Assembly: GCA_020853885.1 (NCBI GenBank)
Contig: JADYXZ010000020.1
Location: forward strand, 62,001 to 126,000
Source: Bradyrhizobiaceae bacterium
GTDB lineage: Bacteria > Pseudomonadota > Alphaproteobacteria > Rhizobiales > Xanthobacteraceae
Direction: 5' to 3'
Length of the DNA stretch: 64,000 nt
Part shown: positions 8,831-18,203 of the stretch, in pieces
Layout of the letters: the number at the start of each line of letters is the position of its first letter
How positions within the stretch are numbered: the stretch's first letter is position 1
Program-made: the position numbers and the translations under genes
Notes under the pieces: generated by a model
Seen by the model: the letters and a program-made list of their open reading frames with translations, nothing else
Told to the model about the DNA's origin: nothing
The model's database searches: none

Positions 8831-10036
8831 CTACTCCCGCAGAAACGCTTCAATCTCCTGCATGAGCACGTGCCACGCCGGCTCGGCGGGGAGAATGATG
8901 TGATTCTCTCCTTCGAGGGAGACCAGCCGGGCGTTGGGGATCGAGGCTGCGATCAGCCGGCCTTGCTCGAAGGAAGCGACGTTGTCGCGGCGGGCGTGCA
9001 GCACGAGCGTCGGCGCGCGTACGCTCGGCAGCAGATCGACGACATCGATGTCGTCGCAGGCGTTGCGCAGGCGCACGACCGCTTCGGCCGATGTGGTGAT
9101 GCGCTGCAGGTCGGCAAACCATTTGATCTGCTCGGGCGAGGCACCCGGGATGTACACGGAGCTGAAGGCACGCATGAACGCGGAATGCTCATCTCCCCAG
9201 CCATGCCGCATGATCGAAAGAAAGGCCTGCGCGACTTCCGCGTCGGCCGGCGACTCGCGCCGGTTGCGGCCCTGCGCATAACCTCCGCAAAGAACAAGCT
9301 TCGAGACGCGCTCCGGATGGCGCGCGGCATAGGCAATTGCCGTCGCGGCCCCCTGCGACGATCCAAAGAGCGCGAATTTGTCGAGCTGCATCGAATCAAC
9401 AACGCTCTTGAGATCGTGCACGAAACCGGAAAATGAGATGTCGGCGGGCGTGCGATCGGAGAGCCCGGTGCCGCGCCCGTCATAGCGGATGAAGCGGGCG
9501 CGATCCGCCAGCCGATGCAGCATGGGCGACCACAGCGGGCTTTCCCAATCATATTCGAGATGCGTCAGCCAGTTTGCGGTCTTCACCAGCGGCGGTCCTT
9601 CGCCGACGGAGGCGACGGCGATCCGGACGCCGTCGCCGGTCCGGCAGAAACTCACCTGCTGCTTGCGGACGGGCGCAGCCGATTGCGCGGATGCCGCCGG
9701 GGCTTCGCCTTTTTCGGACAGGCCCGCGTCTTCGCGGACGCTTCCGACGAAGCGCACGCCTCTGCGCTGCACCGTACGGATCAGCCGCTGGCGTTCCCCG
9801 TCATCGCCGACCGCCTTGCGCGCGGCGTTGATGCGGGTGGCCAGCGTCGACTCGGAAACGATGCGTCCGTTCCAGACATTGGCGAGGAGATCGTCGCGCG
9901 AGACGACGCGATCCCGGTTGCGGATCAGATAGACAAGCAGGTCGAAGACCTGCGGCTCGACGGATTGGGGCACGCCGCCACGATGCAGCTCGCGGCGATC
10001 CGTATCCAAGGCGCAGCCTTCGAACAGAAAACGCAA
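8831..10036 (-). CDS. Fusion of OmpR/CadC-type winged-helix DNA-binding domain and alpha/beta hydrolase
   Basis: The 401-residue protein joins two domains. Residues 1-100 form a Trans_Reg_C winged helix (VFDLLVYLIRNRDRVVSRDD, then ATRINAARKAVGDDG and IRTVQRRGVRFVG). A short Ala/Ser/Pro linker (105-125) follows. Residues 126-401 are an alpha/beta hydrolase with nucleophile elbow GSSQG (Ser227), acid candidate Asp351 (HARRDN) and His379 (GENH). The complete triad suggests that the hydrolase part is active. There is no membrane segment, so it is predicted to be a cytoplasmic DNA-binding protein. The start appears to be TTG at 10036, preceded by GGAG at a suitable distance; no in-frame ATG is available earlier than residue 172. 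It is convergent with the OsmC gene and divergent from a small gene at 10230. Its ligand or target is unknown. Confidence 0.85.
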   Translation of the reverse strand: MRFLFEGCALDTDRRELHRGGVPQSVEPQVFDLLVYLIRNRDRVVSRDDLLANVWNGRIVSESTLATRINAARKAVGDDGERQRLIRTVQRRGVRFVGSVREDAGLSEKGEAPAASAQSAAPVRKQQVSFCRTGDGVRIAVASVGEGPPLVKTANWLTHLEYDWESPLWSPMLHRLADRARFIRYDGRGTGLSDRTPADISFSGFVHDLKSVVDSMQLDKFALFGSSQGAATAIAYAARHPERVSKLVLCGGYAQGRNRRESPADAEVAQAFLSIMRHGWGDEHSAFMRAFSSVYIPGASPEQIKWFADLQRITTSAEAVVRLRNACDDIDVVDLLPSVRAPTLVLHARRDNVASFEQGRLIAASIPNARLVSLEGENHIILPAEPAWHVLMQEIEAFLRE

Positions 10037-10229
10037 ATTGCCGCTCCGGATGCCGGCGACTCTGGACCGGACAAGTATCTCCGAAAACGAAAGGGAAAGA
10101 GAGCAAAATCAATCGTCGCTCTATGAGAAATCAATGGCTTCTCAACGCCGTCTCAAAGCCCGGCGGCGCGAGCTTTGGCACGTTCCGGCCAGTCGATCGC
10201 GGATCGCGATCCAGCCGCTGGAGGAAGCC

Positions 10230-10490
10230 ATGCACGGTTTTATTGGCAATGCGCATCCCCACACAAAGATGGGTTTTCGCGAATTGCCCGGCGAGAAGCC
10301 CGACGAGATTCGCCGGCTGAGCGACGGCTCCATCGACGTGCGGTTCTATGCGTCTGTCGCCAACGAACTTCGGCAGCGGGCCATCGAGCGGTCCGCATCG
10401 AACGCCTGGGCCGGCCTCGTCAGCGCCGCTCGCACGACCGGCCGTTGGATTGCGCTGGCGGCGAGCATCTTCCGGGTGCCGCCGCTTTGA
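10230..10490 (+). CDS. Small hypothetical protein (86 residues)
   Basis: I do not recognise a function. The ATG at 10230 follows a strong ribosome-binding site (GGAGGAAGCC), which is the main support. The product has a basic, helical middle (DVRFYASVANELRQRAIERS) and a weakly hydrophobic C-terminal segment (TGRWIALAASIF). The phrase D-FY-x5-LR-x-A resembles small proteins of unknown function that are frequent in Rhizobiales. A longer frame extends upstream to 10038, but the sequence there is not protein-like. It is divergent from the winged-helix/hydrolase gene, with 193 bp between the two starts, and a double REP element follows it. Confidence 0.6.
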   Translation: MHGFIGNAHPHTKMGFRELPGEKPDEIRRLSDGSIDVRFYASVANELRQRAIERSASNAWAGLVSAARTTGRWIALAASIFRVPPL

Positions 10491-10570
10491 GCGAAGCGAC
10501 TGCGTGCAGAGTCAAGTGATCCGGAAGCCGTCTGCGGCGGGCGCCGAGGTGGTGCGGAAGCAACACTCTT

Positions 10571-10680
10571 CGTCCTCATCCTGAGGAGCGCCCGAAGGGC
10601 GCGTCTCGAAGGATGAGGGCGAAAATCCTCATGGTTCGAGACGCGCGGCTTCGCCGCGCTCCTCACCATGAGGATTTTCG
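10571..10680. repeat. Double REP-like element (CTCATCCTGAGGAG / CTCATGGTTCGAGACG family) beside the mutS stop
   Basis: Two palindromic units lie side by side. Unit 1 (10571-10617) pairs CCTCATCCT...AGGATGAG around GCGCCCGAAGGGCGC. Unit 2 (10627-10677) pairs AATCCTCATGG with CCATGAGGATT around GCGCGGCTTCGCCGCGC. The block begins 5 bp after the mutS stop codon on the opposite strand and probably acts as a transcript end or stability hairpin. Related units occur at 15894, 18708 and 50849. Confidence 0.8.
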
Positions 10681-10684
10681 TTGC

Positions 10685-13474
10685 TTACTTCTTTTCTTGT
10701 TTTGCCAGCTCCTTCAGCCGATAGAGCGCTTCCAGCGCTTCCTTCGGACTGAGCGCGTCGGGGTCGAGAGCGGCGAGTGTCTCGCGCACGGGATCGGCGG
10801 GCGGCGGGGCGGCGCGCGAAGCGGCGGAAAAAAGCGGCAGATCGTCGATCATCCTGCGCACGGGTGCGGCGCGGTCGCTCGCCTCGAGCTCGGCGAGCAC
10901 GACGCGCGCGCGCTCGACGACCGCGGACGGGAGGCCGGCAAGCTTCGCCACCTGCACGCCGTAGGAGCGGTCGGCGACGCCGGGCGCGACCTCGTGCAGA
11001 AAGACCACGTCGCCCTTGTGCTCCTTCACGCGCACGGTCGTATTGACGAGGCGCTTGAGGCGGGCGGCAAGCGCCGTCAGCTCGTGGAAGTGCGTCGCGA
11101 ACAGCGCACGGCAGCGGTTCTCCTCGTGCAGATGCTCGAGCGTGGCCCAGGCAATGGAAAGGCCGTCGAAGGTGGCGGTGCCGCGGCCGATCTCGTCGAG
11201 GATCACGAGCGAGCGCGCCGTCGCCTGATTTAGGATCGCCGCGGTCTCCACCATCTCCACCATGAAGGTGGAGCGGCCGCGGGCGAGATCGTCGGCGGCA
11301 CCCACGCGCGAGAACAGCCGGTCGACCACGCCGATGTGCACGCGGCGCGCCGGCACGTAGGCGCCCATCTGCGCGAGGATCGCGATCAGCGCGTTCTGCC
11401 GCAGGAACGTGGACTTGCCCGCCATGTTGGGGCCGGTGACGAGCCAGACGCGGCCGGCGTCCGCGCCCGCGGGCGCGGAAAGATCGGCGTCGTTCGGCAC
11501 GAACGGGCCGCCGTCGCTGCGCAACGCGGTCTCGACCACCGGATGGCAGCCGCCTTCGATGACGAAGGAGAGCGAGCGGTCCACCTGCGGCCGCGTCCAG
11601 TTCTCCGTCTCCGCAAGGTCCGCGAGAGCGGCGGCGACGTCGATGCGCGCAAGCGCGTCCGCGACCGCTTCGAGCGGCTTCGCGGCGGCGAGCACGGCTT
11701 CTGCGAGCCGCTCGAAAATCGCGAGCTCGATCTCCAGCGCGCGGCCGGCGGCGGAAGCGATGCGGCCTTCGATCTCGCCGAGCTCGGTCGTGGCAAAACG
11801 CATGGCGCCGGCCATGGTCTGCCGGTGGATGAAGACCGCGCGATTTTCTGCGGCGAGGAGCTTCTCGCCGTGGCTCGCCGGCACCTCGATGAAATAGCCG
11901 AGCACGTTGTTGTGCTTGATCTTGAGGGCGCGCGCGCCGGTGGCGTCAGCGTAGCGCGCCTGCAGCGCGGCGATCACCTGGCGCGACTCGTCGCGCAGGC
12001 GGCGGGCGGCGTCGAGATCGGCGTCGCAGCCCGCGCGCACGAAGCCGCCGTCGGACTTCGCGAGCGGCAGTTCGTCGGCGAGCGCATCGGCAAGCGACGC
12101 GCGGAGCTCGGCATCGACCCCGGCGAGCGCCATGCGGCAGGCGGCGAGCTCGGCCGGGAGATCGGAGTCCTTCAGGCCTGCTGCGATCGCCTGCGCCGCG
12201 TCGACGGCGTCGCGCACGGCGGCGAGGTCGCGCGGGCCGCCGCGGCCAAGCGCGAGGCGGGCGAGCGCGCGGGAGAGATCGGGCGCGGCTTCGAGCGTGG
12301 TGCGCAGGCTCGCGCGCCGGTACGCGTCTTCAAGAAGAAAGGCGACGACATCGAGGCGTGCGTTGATCGCGGCGGGATCGGTGAGCGGGCTTGCGAGCCT
12401 TGCGGCGAGGAGGCGCGCGCCGGCGGACGTCCCCGTGCGGTCGATGACGGAAAGCAGGCTGCCGCGCGTGTCGCCTGCGAGCGTGCGCACGAGCTCGAGA
12501 TTGGCGCGCGTCGCGGCGTCGATCGAGAGCACGGAATCGACGCTCTGGCGCACCGGCGGCGACAGCGCCGGGCGCCTGCCAATCTGCGTGCGCTCGACAT
12601 AAGTGAGTGCTGCAGCGGCGGCGGTCAGCTCCAGGCGGCTGAAATTGCCGAAGGCTTCGCTCGTCGCCACCGCGAAGAAATCGCGCAGGCGGCGCTCGGC
12701 GGTGGCGCCGTCGAACACGTCTTTCGTCACCGGCGTCACCGCGGGCAGCGAGCGCCAGTAGGACCGCCACTCCGGATCGTCGTGCAGCGCATCGGCGACG
12801 ACGATCTCGCCGGGATCGAGCCGGGCGATCTCGGCAGCGAGCCGCCCCGCGTCGGCTTCCGCTACATGAAACTCGCCGGTGGACATATCGAGCCAGGCGA
12901 GGCCGAACGCGGGATCGCCGTCGCTCGCGGGACGGCCGCGGGCGACCGCGAGCAACCAGTTGTTGCGGCGGGCTTCGAGCAGCGTGTCTTCGGTGAGCGT
13001 ACCCGGCGTGACGAGGCGGATCACGTCGCGGCGGACCACCGACTTCGCGCCGCGCTTCTTCGCTTCGGCGGGATCCTCAAGTTGCTCGCACACGGCAACG
13101 CGGTGGCCGGCGGCGATCAGCCGGTGCAGGTATTCGTCGGCGCGCTCGATCGGCACGCCGCACATGGGAATGTCCTGCCCGAGATGCTTGCCGCGCTTGG
13201 TCAGCACGATGCCGAGCGTCTTCGCGGCGATCTCGGCGTCCGTGAAGAACAACTCGTAGAAATCGCCCATGCGGTAGAACAGCAGGCAGTCGCGATGGGC
13301 GGCCTTGATCTCCAGGTACTGCGCCATCATGGGAGTCACGCGACCGACTTCGTCGGTCGCTACGGGCGTCACGCGGCCGGCTTCTTCGGCCGCTAAGGGT
13401 GTGGCGCTGCCGGCCTCGTCGGCTGCCGGCCCCGCCACAATCGTCGCACCCCCTGCCTTGCGCTCCCCATGCAT
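10685..13474 (-). CDS. mutS: DNA mismatch repair protein MutS
   Basis: MutS recognises base mismatches and starts methyl-independent or MutL-dependent repair. The 929-residue product has the mismatch-reading motif GDFYELFF just after residue 66, the connector and lever regions, Walker [10 protein letters not shown] near residue 680, and Walker B-type [12 protein letters not shown], ending with the usual C-terminal helices. The family core begins at [12 protein letters not shown] (residues 46-57). The first 45 residues are an unusual extension containing two extra degenerate copies of an 11-residue unit that resembles that core start (see the tandem repeat at 13332-13430). The ATG at 13474 is used; a GTG at 13438 preceded by a G-rich stretch is an alternative. 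It is divergent from maeB. Confidence 0.96.
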   Translation of the reverse strand: MHGERKAGGATIVAGPAADEAGSATPLAAEEAGRVTPVATDEVGRVTPMMAQYLEIKAAHRDCLLFYRMGDFYELFFTDAEIAAKTLGIVLTKRGKHLGQDIPMCGVPIERADEYLHRLIAAGHRVAVCEQLEDPAEAKKRGAKSVVRRDVIRLVTPGTLTEDTLLEARRNNWLLAVARGRPASDGDPAFGLAWLDMSTGEFHVAEADAGRLAAEIARLDPGEIVVADALHDDPEWRSYWRSLPAVTPVTKDVFDGATAERRLRDFFAVATSEAFGNFSRLELTAAAAALTYVERTQIGRRPALSPPVRQSVDSVLSIDAATRANLELVRTLAGDTRGSLLSVIDRTGTSAGARLLAARLASPLTDPAAINARLDVVAFLLEDAYRRASLRTTLEAAPDLSRALARLALGRGGPRDLAAVRDAVDAAQAIAAGLKDSDLPAELAACRMALAGVDAELRASLADALADELPLAKSDGGFVRAGCDADLDAARRLRDESRQVIAALQARYADATGARALKIKHNNVLGYFIEVPASHGEKLLAAENRAVFIHRQTMAGAMRFATTELGEIEGRIASAAGRALEIELAIFERLAEAVLAAAKPLEAVADALARIDVAAALADLAETENWTRPQVDRSLSFVIEGGCHPVVETALRSDGGPFVPNDADLSAPAGADAGRVWLVTGPNMAGKSTFLRQNALIAILAQMGAYVPARRVHIGVVDRLFSRVGAADDLARGRSTFMVEMVETAAILNQATARSLVILDEIGRGTATFDGLSIAWATLEHLHEENRCRALFATHFHELTALAARLKRLVNTTVRVKEHKGDVVFLHEVAPGVADRSYGVQVAKLAGLPSAVVERARVVLAELEASDRAAPVRRMIDDLPLFSAASRAAPPPADPVRETLAALDPDALSPKEALEALYRLKELAKQEKK
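13332..13430. repeat. Three tandem 33-bp repeats inside the 5' end of mutS
   Basis: Units at about 13332-13364, 13365-13397 and 13398-13430 share the pattern GTCACGCG-CCG-CTTCGTCGG. Each contains its own short palindrome (for example CGACCGACTTCGTCGGTCG). They encode three consecutive 11-residue copies ([33 protein letters not shown]), the last of which is the conserved MutS start. Confidence 0.8.
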
Positions 13475-13582
13475 GCGCGGACGCTAGCAGATGCCGCCCG
13501 GCCTTTCATCGCGGCGCGGGAAGTTCTTGTTCGCACACGGCTTGCTCGGGTAACGTCCTGTGGACAGTGTAAAGGATTGCAG

Positions 13583-15886
13583 ATGGACGCCGAGAACAAA
13601 AAGAGCCGCAAGCCGGAGGCGCCCGTGCGCCGCCAGCGCCCGCATTTCACCGACCAGGAAGCGCTCGAATTCCACAGCCGCGGGCGGCCGGGAAAGCTCG
13701 AGATCGTCGCGACGAAGCCGATGGCGACGCAGCGCGATCTCTCGCTCGCCTATTCGCCGGGCGTCGCGGTGCCGGTGCTGGCGATCGCCGAAAACGCCGA
13801 CCGCGCGTTCGACTACACGGCAAAAGGCAACCTCGTCGGCGTCATTACCAACGGCACGGCGATCCTCGGGCTCGGCAACCGCGGCGCGCTCGCGGCGAAG
13901 CCGGTGATGGAAGGCAAGGCGGTGCTGTTCAAGCGCTTCGCCGACATCGACGCCTTCGACATCGAGGTCAGCACCGAGGACCCGGAGGAATTCATTGCGG
14001 CGATCAAGCCGCTCGGCGTCACGTTCGGCGGCATCAACCTCGAGGACATCAAGGCGCCGGAATGCTTCATCATCGAGCAGCGCCTGCGCGAGCTGCTGGA
14101 CATCCCGGTCTTCCATGACGACCAGCACGGCACGGCGATCATCGCCGCGGCCGGCATGATCAACGCGCTCGAACTCACCGGGCGCGACATCCGCGAGACG
14201 AAACTCGTGGTGAACGGCGCGGGCGCGGCCGGCATCGCCTGCGTGGAATTGCTGAAGGCGCTCGGGCTCGCGCCGAACAACGTCATCCTCTGCGACACCA
14301 AGGGCGTCGTCTACAAGGGCCGCACCGAGGGTATGAACCAGTGGAAGTCGGCGCACGCGGTCGAGACCAAGGCGCGCACGCTCGCCGACGCCATGAAGGG
14401 CGCGGACGTCGCGTTCGGGCTCTCGGTGAAGGGCGCCTATACGCCGGAAATGATCGCCTCGATGGCGGACAAGCCGATCATCTTCGCCATGGCCAATCCC
14501 GATCCGGAGATCACCGTCGAGGAGGTCGCCGCCGTCCGCGACGACGCGATCATGGCCACCGGCCGCTCCGACTATCCCAACCAGATCAACAACGTGCTCG
14601 GCTTTCCGTATCTCTTCCGCGGCGCGCTCGACGTGCGGGCGAGAACGATCAACATGGAGATGAAGATCGCGGCCGCGCACGCGCTCGCCGAGCTCGCGCG
14701 CGAGGATGTGCCGGACGAGGTGGCAGCGGCCTATGGCGCGCGGCCGAAATACGGCCCCGACTACATCATCCCGGTGCCGTTCGACCCGCGGCTCATCCAT
14801 GCGGTGCCGCCGGCGGTGGCGAAGGCGGCGATGGACACCGGCGTCGCGCGGCGGCCGATCGTCGACATGGACGCCTACCGGCAGCAGTTGCGCACGCGGC
14901 GCGACCCGGTCGCCGGCGTCCTGTCGCGCGTCTATGAGCGCGTGCGGCGCGCGCCGAAACGCGTCGTGTTCGCCGAGGGCGAAGAGGAGCAGGTGATCCG
15001 CGCGGCGATGAGCTTCGTGCATCAGGGGCTCGGCACGGCGGTCCTCGTCGGCCGCGAGGAACGCGTGCACGCGACGGTGGAGGCGGCGGGACTCGAGCTC
15101 GATGACTCGATCGAGATCCACAATGCGGCGCTGTCGAAGCGCAATGCCGACTACGCGAACTTCCTCTACGAGCGCCTGCAGCGGCAGGGATACCTGTTCC
15201 GCGACTGCCAGCGGCTCGTGAACAACGACCGCAACCATTTCGCCGGCTGCATGGTGGCGCTCGGCGACGCCGACGCGATGGTGTCGGGCGTCACCCGCAA
15301 TTACTCGACCGTGCTCGAAGACGTGCAGCGGGTGATCGACCCGAAGCCCGGGCACCGGGTGATGGGCATTTCGCTGGTGCTCGCGCGCGGCCGCACGGTG
15401 CTGGTCGCCGACACGGCGGTCACGGAAATGCCGGAGGCGAAGGATCTGGCCGAAATCGCCATCGAGGCGGCGGGCGTCGCCCGGCGGCTCGGCTACGAGC
15501 CGCGCGTCGCCATGCTCGCGTTCTCGAATTTCGGGCAGCCGATGGGCGAGCGCGCGGCGAGGGTGCGGGGCGCGGTGAAGCTCCTGCACGAGCAGCGCGT
15601 CGATTTCGAGGTGGACGGCGACATGAGCGCGGACGTGGCGCTCAACCGCGATCTCACCGGCGCCTATCCGTTCATGCGGCTGTCGGGGCCGGCCAACGTG
15701 CTGGTGATGCCGGCGTTCCACTCGGCGTCGATCGCCACGAAGATGCTGCAGGAGTTGGGCGGCGCGACGGTGATCGGGCCGCTGCTCGTGGGCCTCGACC
15801 GCTCGGTGCAGATCGTGCCGCTGTCGGCGAAGGACGCCGATCTTGTCAACATGGCCGCGCTCGCCGCATTCAATGTGAGCGGGTGA
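13583..15886 (+). CDS. maeB: NADP-dependent malic enzyme with C-terminal phosphotransacetylase-like domain
   Basis: The enzyme oxidatively decarboxylates malate to pyruvate, giving NADPH and feeding gluconeogenesis during growth on C4 acids. The 767-residue length is the usual one for the bacterial MaeB fusion. Residues 1 to about 430 are the malic enzyme domain, with LAYSPGVAVP, the metal-binding HDDQHGTA region and the NADP-binding GAGAAGIACVELL. The remainder (from about RVVFAEGEEEQVIRAA) is a PTA-like domain that is usually regulatory, binding acetyl-CoA, rather than catalytic. The ATG at 13583 is preceded by AAAGGATTGCAG; a longer in-frame extension to 13469 would overlap the mutS start and lacks family similarity. 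It is divergently arranged with mutS. Confidence 0.95.
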   Translation: MDAENKKSRKPEAPVRRQRPHFTDQEALEFHSRGRPGKLEIVATKPMATQRDLSLAYSPGVAVPVLAIAENADRAFDYTAKGNLVGVITNGTAILGLGNRGALAAKPVMEGKAVLFKRFADIDAFDIEVSTEDPEEFIAAIKPLGVTFGGINLEDIKAPECFIIEQRLRELLDIPVFHDDQHGTAIIAAAGMINALELTGRDIRETKLVVNGAGAAGIACVELLKALGLAPNNVILCDTKGVVYKGRTEGMNQWKSAHAVETKARTLADAMKGADVAFGLSVKGAYTPEMIASMADKPIIFAMANPDPEITVEEVAAVRDDAIMATGRSDYPNQINNVLGFPYLFRGALDVRARTINMEMKIAAAHALAELAREDVPDEVAAAYGARPKYGPDYIIPVPFDPRLIHAVPPAVAKAAMDTGVARRPIVDMDAYRQQLRTRRDPVAGVLSRVYERVRRAPKRVVFAEGEEEQVIRAAMSFVHQGLGTAVLVGREERVHATVEAAGLELDDSIEIHNAALSKRNADYANFLYERLQRQGYLFRDCQRLVNNDRNHFAGCMVALGDADAMVSGVTRNYSTVLEDVQRVIDPKPGHRVMGISLVLARGRTVLVADTAVTEMPEAKDLAEIAIEAAGVARRLGYEPRVAMLAFSNFGQPMGERAARVRGAVKLLHEQRVDFEVDGDMSADVALNRDLTGAYPFMRLSGPANVLVMPAFHSASIATKMLQELGGATVIGPLLVGLDRSVQIVPLSAKDADLVNMAALAAFNVSG

Positions 15887-15893
15887 CCGAAAC

Positions 15894-15938
15894 CGTCATC
15901 CTGAGGAGCCCGCCGAAGGCGGGCCTCGAAGGATGACG
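15894..15938. repeat. REP-like palindrome (CGTCATCCTGAGGAG...CTCGAAGGATGACG)
   Basis: CGTCATCCT pairs with AGGATGACG around GCCCGCCGAAGGCGGGC. It sits between the convergent ends of maeB (8 bp away) and the adenosine kinase gene (7 bp away), so it probably serves as a two-way transcript end. Confidence 0.8.
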
Positions 15939-15944
15939 CTGCCA

Positions 15945-16946
15945 TTAAACCTTCAGCCCGTTCTCTTTCGCGAGGTCGGCGAGGCGGCGTTCGGGACGGG
16001 CGCCGATGTGCGAGATCACTTCGGCCGCGGCGAGCGCGCCGAGGCGCGCGGAGTCGGCATGCGGCAGGCCGCGCGCGTAGCCATGCAGGAAGCCCGCGGC
16101 GAAGAGATCGCCGGCGCCGGTCGCATCGACCACGCGCTCGACCGGGAACACGGGCACGCTCTCCGTCTTGCCGCCTTCGACCACGACCGCGCCCTTCTCG
16201 CTGCGGGTGACGACGGCAAGCCGCGCGTCCTTCTGCAGCGCGTCGAGGGCGGCGTCGAACTCGCCGGTCTCGTAGAGGCTCTTCAGCTCGTGCTCGTTGG
16301 CGAACAGGAGATCGACGGTGCCGCTCCTGACGAGATCGATGAACTCGGCGCGGTAGCGGTCGACGCAGTAGGAATCGGAAAGGGTGAGCGCCACCGTGCG
16401 CCCTGCCCCGTGCGCGATCTTCGCCGCCTTGCGGAAGGCTTCCTTCGCGTCCTTCGGGTCCCAGAGATAGCCTTCGAGATAGGTGATCGCCGCCGACGCG
16501 ATCTCATCCTCGGCGACGTCGGCGGGCGACAGATTCTGCGCGGCGCCAAGATAGGTGTTCATGGTGCGCTCGCCGTCGGGGGTCACAAAGATGTAGCAGC
16601 AGGCGCTCGCCGGGCCGTCCTTGGCCGGCGGCGTGTTGAAGGCGACGCCGATGGCGCGGATGTCGTGGGTGAAGGCGCGGCCGAGATCGTCGTCCTTGAC
16701 CTTGCCGACGAAGGCGGCGCGCCCGCCAAAGGAAGCGACGCCCGCAATGGTATTCGCAGCCGATCCGCCCGAAGCGATCGTGGTCGGGCCCATGGCGTCA
16801 TAGATCGATTGCGCCCGCGCCTCGTCGATCAGCGACATCGAGCCCTTCGGCATCTTCTGCCGCACGAGGAAATCGTCGTCGGTGCGCGCGAGCACGTCGA
16901 CGATGGCGTTGCCGATGCCGAGCACGTCGTAGCGAGTAGCGGCCAT
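15945..16946 (-). CDS. Adenosine kinase, PfkB/ribokinase family
   Basis: PfkB-family sugar kinase, most like the alphaproteobacterial adenosine kinase group that phosphorylates adenosine to AMP in purine salvage. The 333-residue cytoplasmic protein begins RYDVLGIGNAIVDVLA, has the first family signature at SGGSAANTIAGVASFGG (about residues 58-74) and the second signature DATGAGDLFAAGFLHGYARG, whose Asp is the catalytic base. The ATG at 16946 was selected because TTGGAGGGGTTC precedes it; upstream in-frame codons lack family similarity. It is divergent from trpS. Adenosine versus another nucleoside or sugar substrate is inferred from overall similarity rather than a single diagnostic residue. 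Confidence 0.87.
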   Translation of the reverse strand: MAATRYDVLGIGNAIVDVLARTDDDFLVRQKMPKGSMSLIDEARAQSIYDAMGPTTIASGGSAANTIAGVASFGGRAAFVGKVKDDDLGRAFTHDIRAIGVAFNTPPAKDGPASACCYIFVTPDGERTMNTYLGAAQNLSPADVAEDEIASAAITYLEGYLWDPKDAKEAFRKAAKIAHGAGRTVALTLSDSYCVDRYRAEFIDLVRSGTVDLLFANEHELKSLYETGEFDAALDALQKDARLAVVTRSEKGAVVVEGGKTESVPVFPVERVVDATGAGDLFAAGFLHGYARGLPHADSARLGALAAAEVISHIGARPERRLADLAKENGLKV

Positions 16947-17086
16947 GAACCCCTCCAAAGCGATGCGAGGCCGTAGCAAAGGCTTTCCGTGACCGCAATG
17001 TTGGGCGAGATGGGAGACGCCCCATTCCGCTTGCCTCGGCCGCCGGCCGCGTGGCATGACGCAACGCCCAATCCCAGGGGGTTTCG

Positions 17087-18136
17087 ATGGCCGCGTTCCA
17101 GGAGCGCGTTTTCTCGGGTGTGCAGCCGACCGGCAACCTGCACCTCGGCAACTATCTCGGCGCGATCAAGCGCTTCGTCGAGCTGCAAGACCGCTACGAA
17201 TGCATCTATTGCGTGGTCGATCTGCATGCGATCACGCAGCCGGTGTCGGTCTGGGGCGGGCCCAAGGAGCTTGCGAGCAACATCCGCGAAGTGACGGCCG
17301 CCTTCATCGCCTGCGGCATCGATCCGAAGGCGCATATCGTGTTCAATCAGAGCCAGGTGCACGAGCACGCGGAGCTTGCCTGGATCTTCAACTGCATCGC
17401 GCGCATGGGCTGGCTCAACCGCATGACGCAGTTCAAGGAGAAGGCGGGCAAGGACCGGGAGAACGCCTCGGTCGGGCTCTATGCCTATCCGTGCCTGATG
17501 GCGGCGGACATCCTCGCCTACCGCGCCACGCACGTGCCGGTGGGCGAGGACCAGAAGCAACATCTGGAGCTCACGCGCGATATCGCGCAGAAGTTCAACA
17601 ACGACTTCGCCGAGCGCATCGCCGAGCTCGGCTACACGGACGGGTTCTTTCCGCTGACGGAGCCGCTCATTTCCGGCCCGGCGACGCGCGTGATGTCCTT
17701 GCGCGACGGTACGAAGAAGATGTCGAAATCCGATCCGTCGGATTATTCGCGCATCAACCTCACGGATGACGCCGATGCGATCGCACAGAAATTCCGCAAG
17801 GCGAAGACCGATCCGCATCCCCTCCCCGCCGACGAAAAAGAACTGGAGAAGCGGCCGGAGGCGGAAAATCTCGTCGGCATCTATGCCGCGCTCGCGGACA
17901 AGACGCCCGCCGACGTGCTCAGGGAGTTCGGCGGCGCGCAGTTCTCGACCTTCAAGAACGCGCTCGTCGACCTGTCGGTGGCGAAGCTCGGCCCGATCGG
18001 CGGCGAGATGAAGCGGCTCGCGCAGGACCCCGGCTACATCGACGGCGTGCTTGCCGACGGTGCCGGCCGCGCGCAGGTGATCGCCGCGCCCGTTTTGCAG
18101 GCTGTCAAGGACATTGTCGGCTTCGTCCGCCGCTGA
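17087..18136 (+). CDS. trpS: Tryptophanyl-tRNA synthetase
   Basis: TrpS charges tRNA-Trp. The 349-residue product is a class I synthetase with the HIGH-like motif GNLHLGNY (16-23) and the KMSKS loop [10 protein letters not shown] near residue 210, both intact. Length matches the family. The start at 17087 follows CAGGGGGTTTCG. In many Rhizobiales trpS follows glnD and murJ; here it is next to the divergent adenosine kinase gene, and murJ is not in this window. It is followed by a universal stress protein gene in the same direction. Confidence 0.97.
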   Translation: MAAFQERVFSGVQPTGNLHLGNYLGAIKRFVELQDRYECIYCVVDLHAITQPVSVWGGPKELASNIREVTAAFIACGIDPKAHIVFNQSQVHEHAELAWIFNCIARMGWLNRMTQFKEKAGKDRENASVGLYAYPCLMAADILAYRATHVPVGEDQKQHLELTRDIAQKFNNDFAERIAELGYTDGFFPLTEPLISGPATRVMSLRDGTKKMSKSDPSDYSRINLTDDADAIAQKFRKAKTDPHPLPADEKELEKRPEAENLVGIYAALADKTPADVLREFGGAQFSTFKNALVDLSVAKLGPIGGEMKRLAQDPGYIDGVLADGAGRAQVIAAPVLQAVKDIVGFVRR

Positions 18137-18203
18137 CTTGTGGCCCGCGGCGGGCGCGTGGCAGCATGGTGAGAGCGGCGGGCAATTCGGGGCAACCCTG
18201 CGG

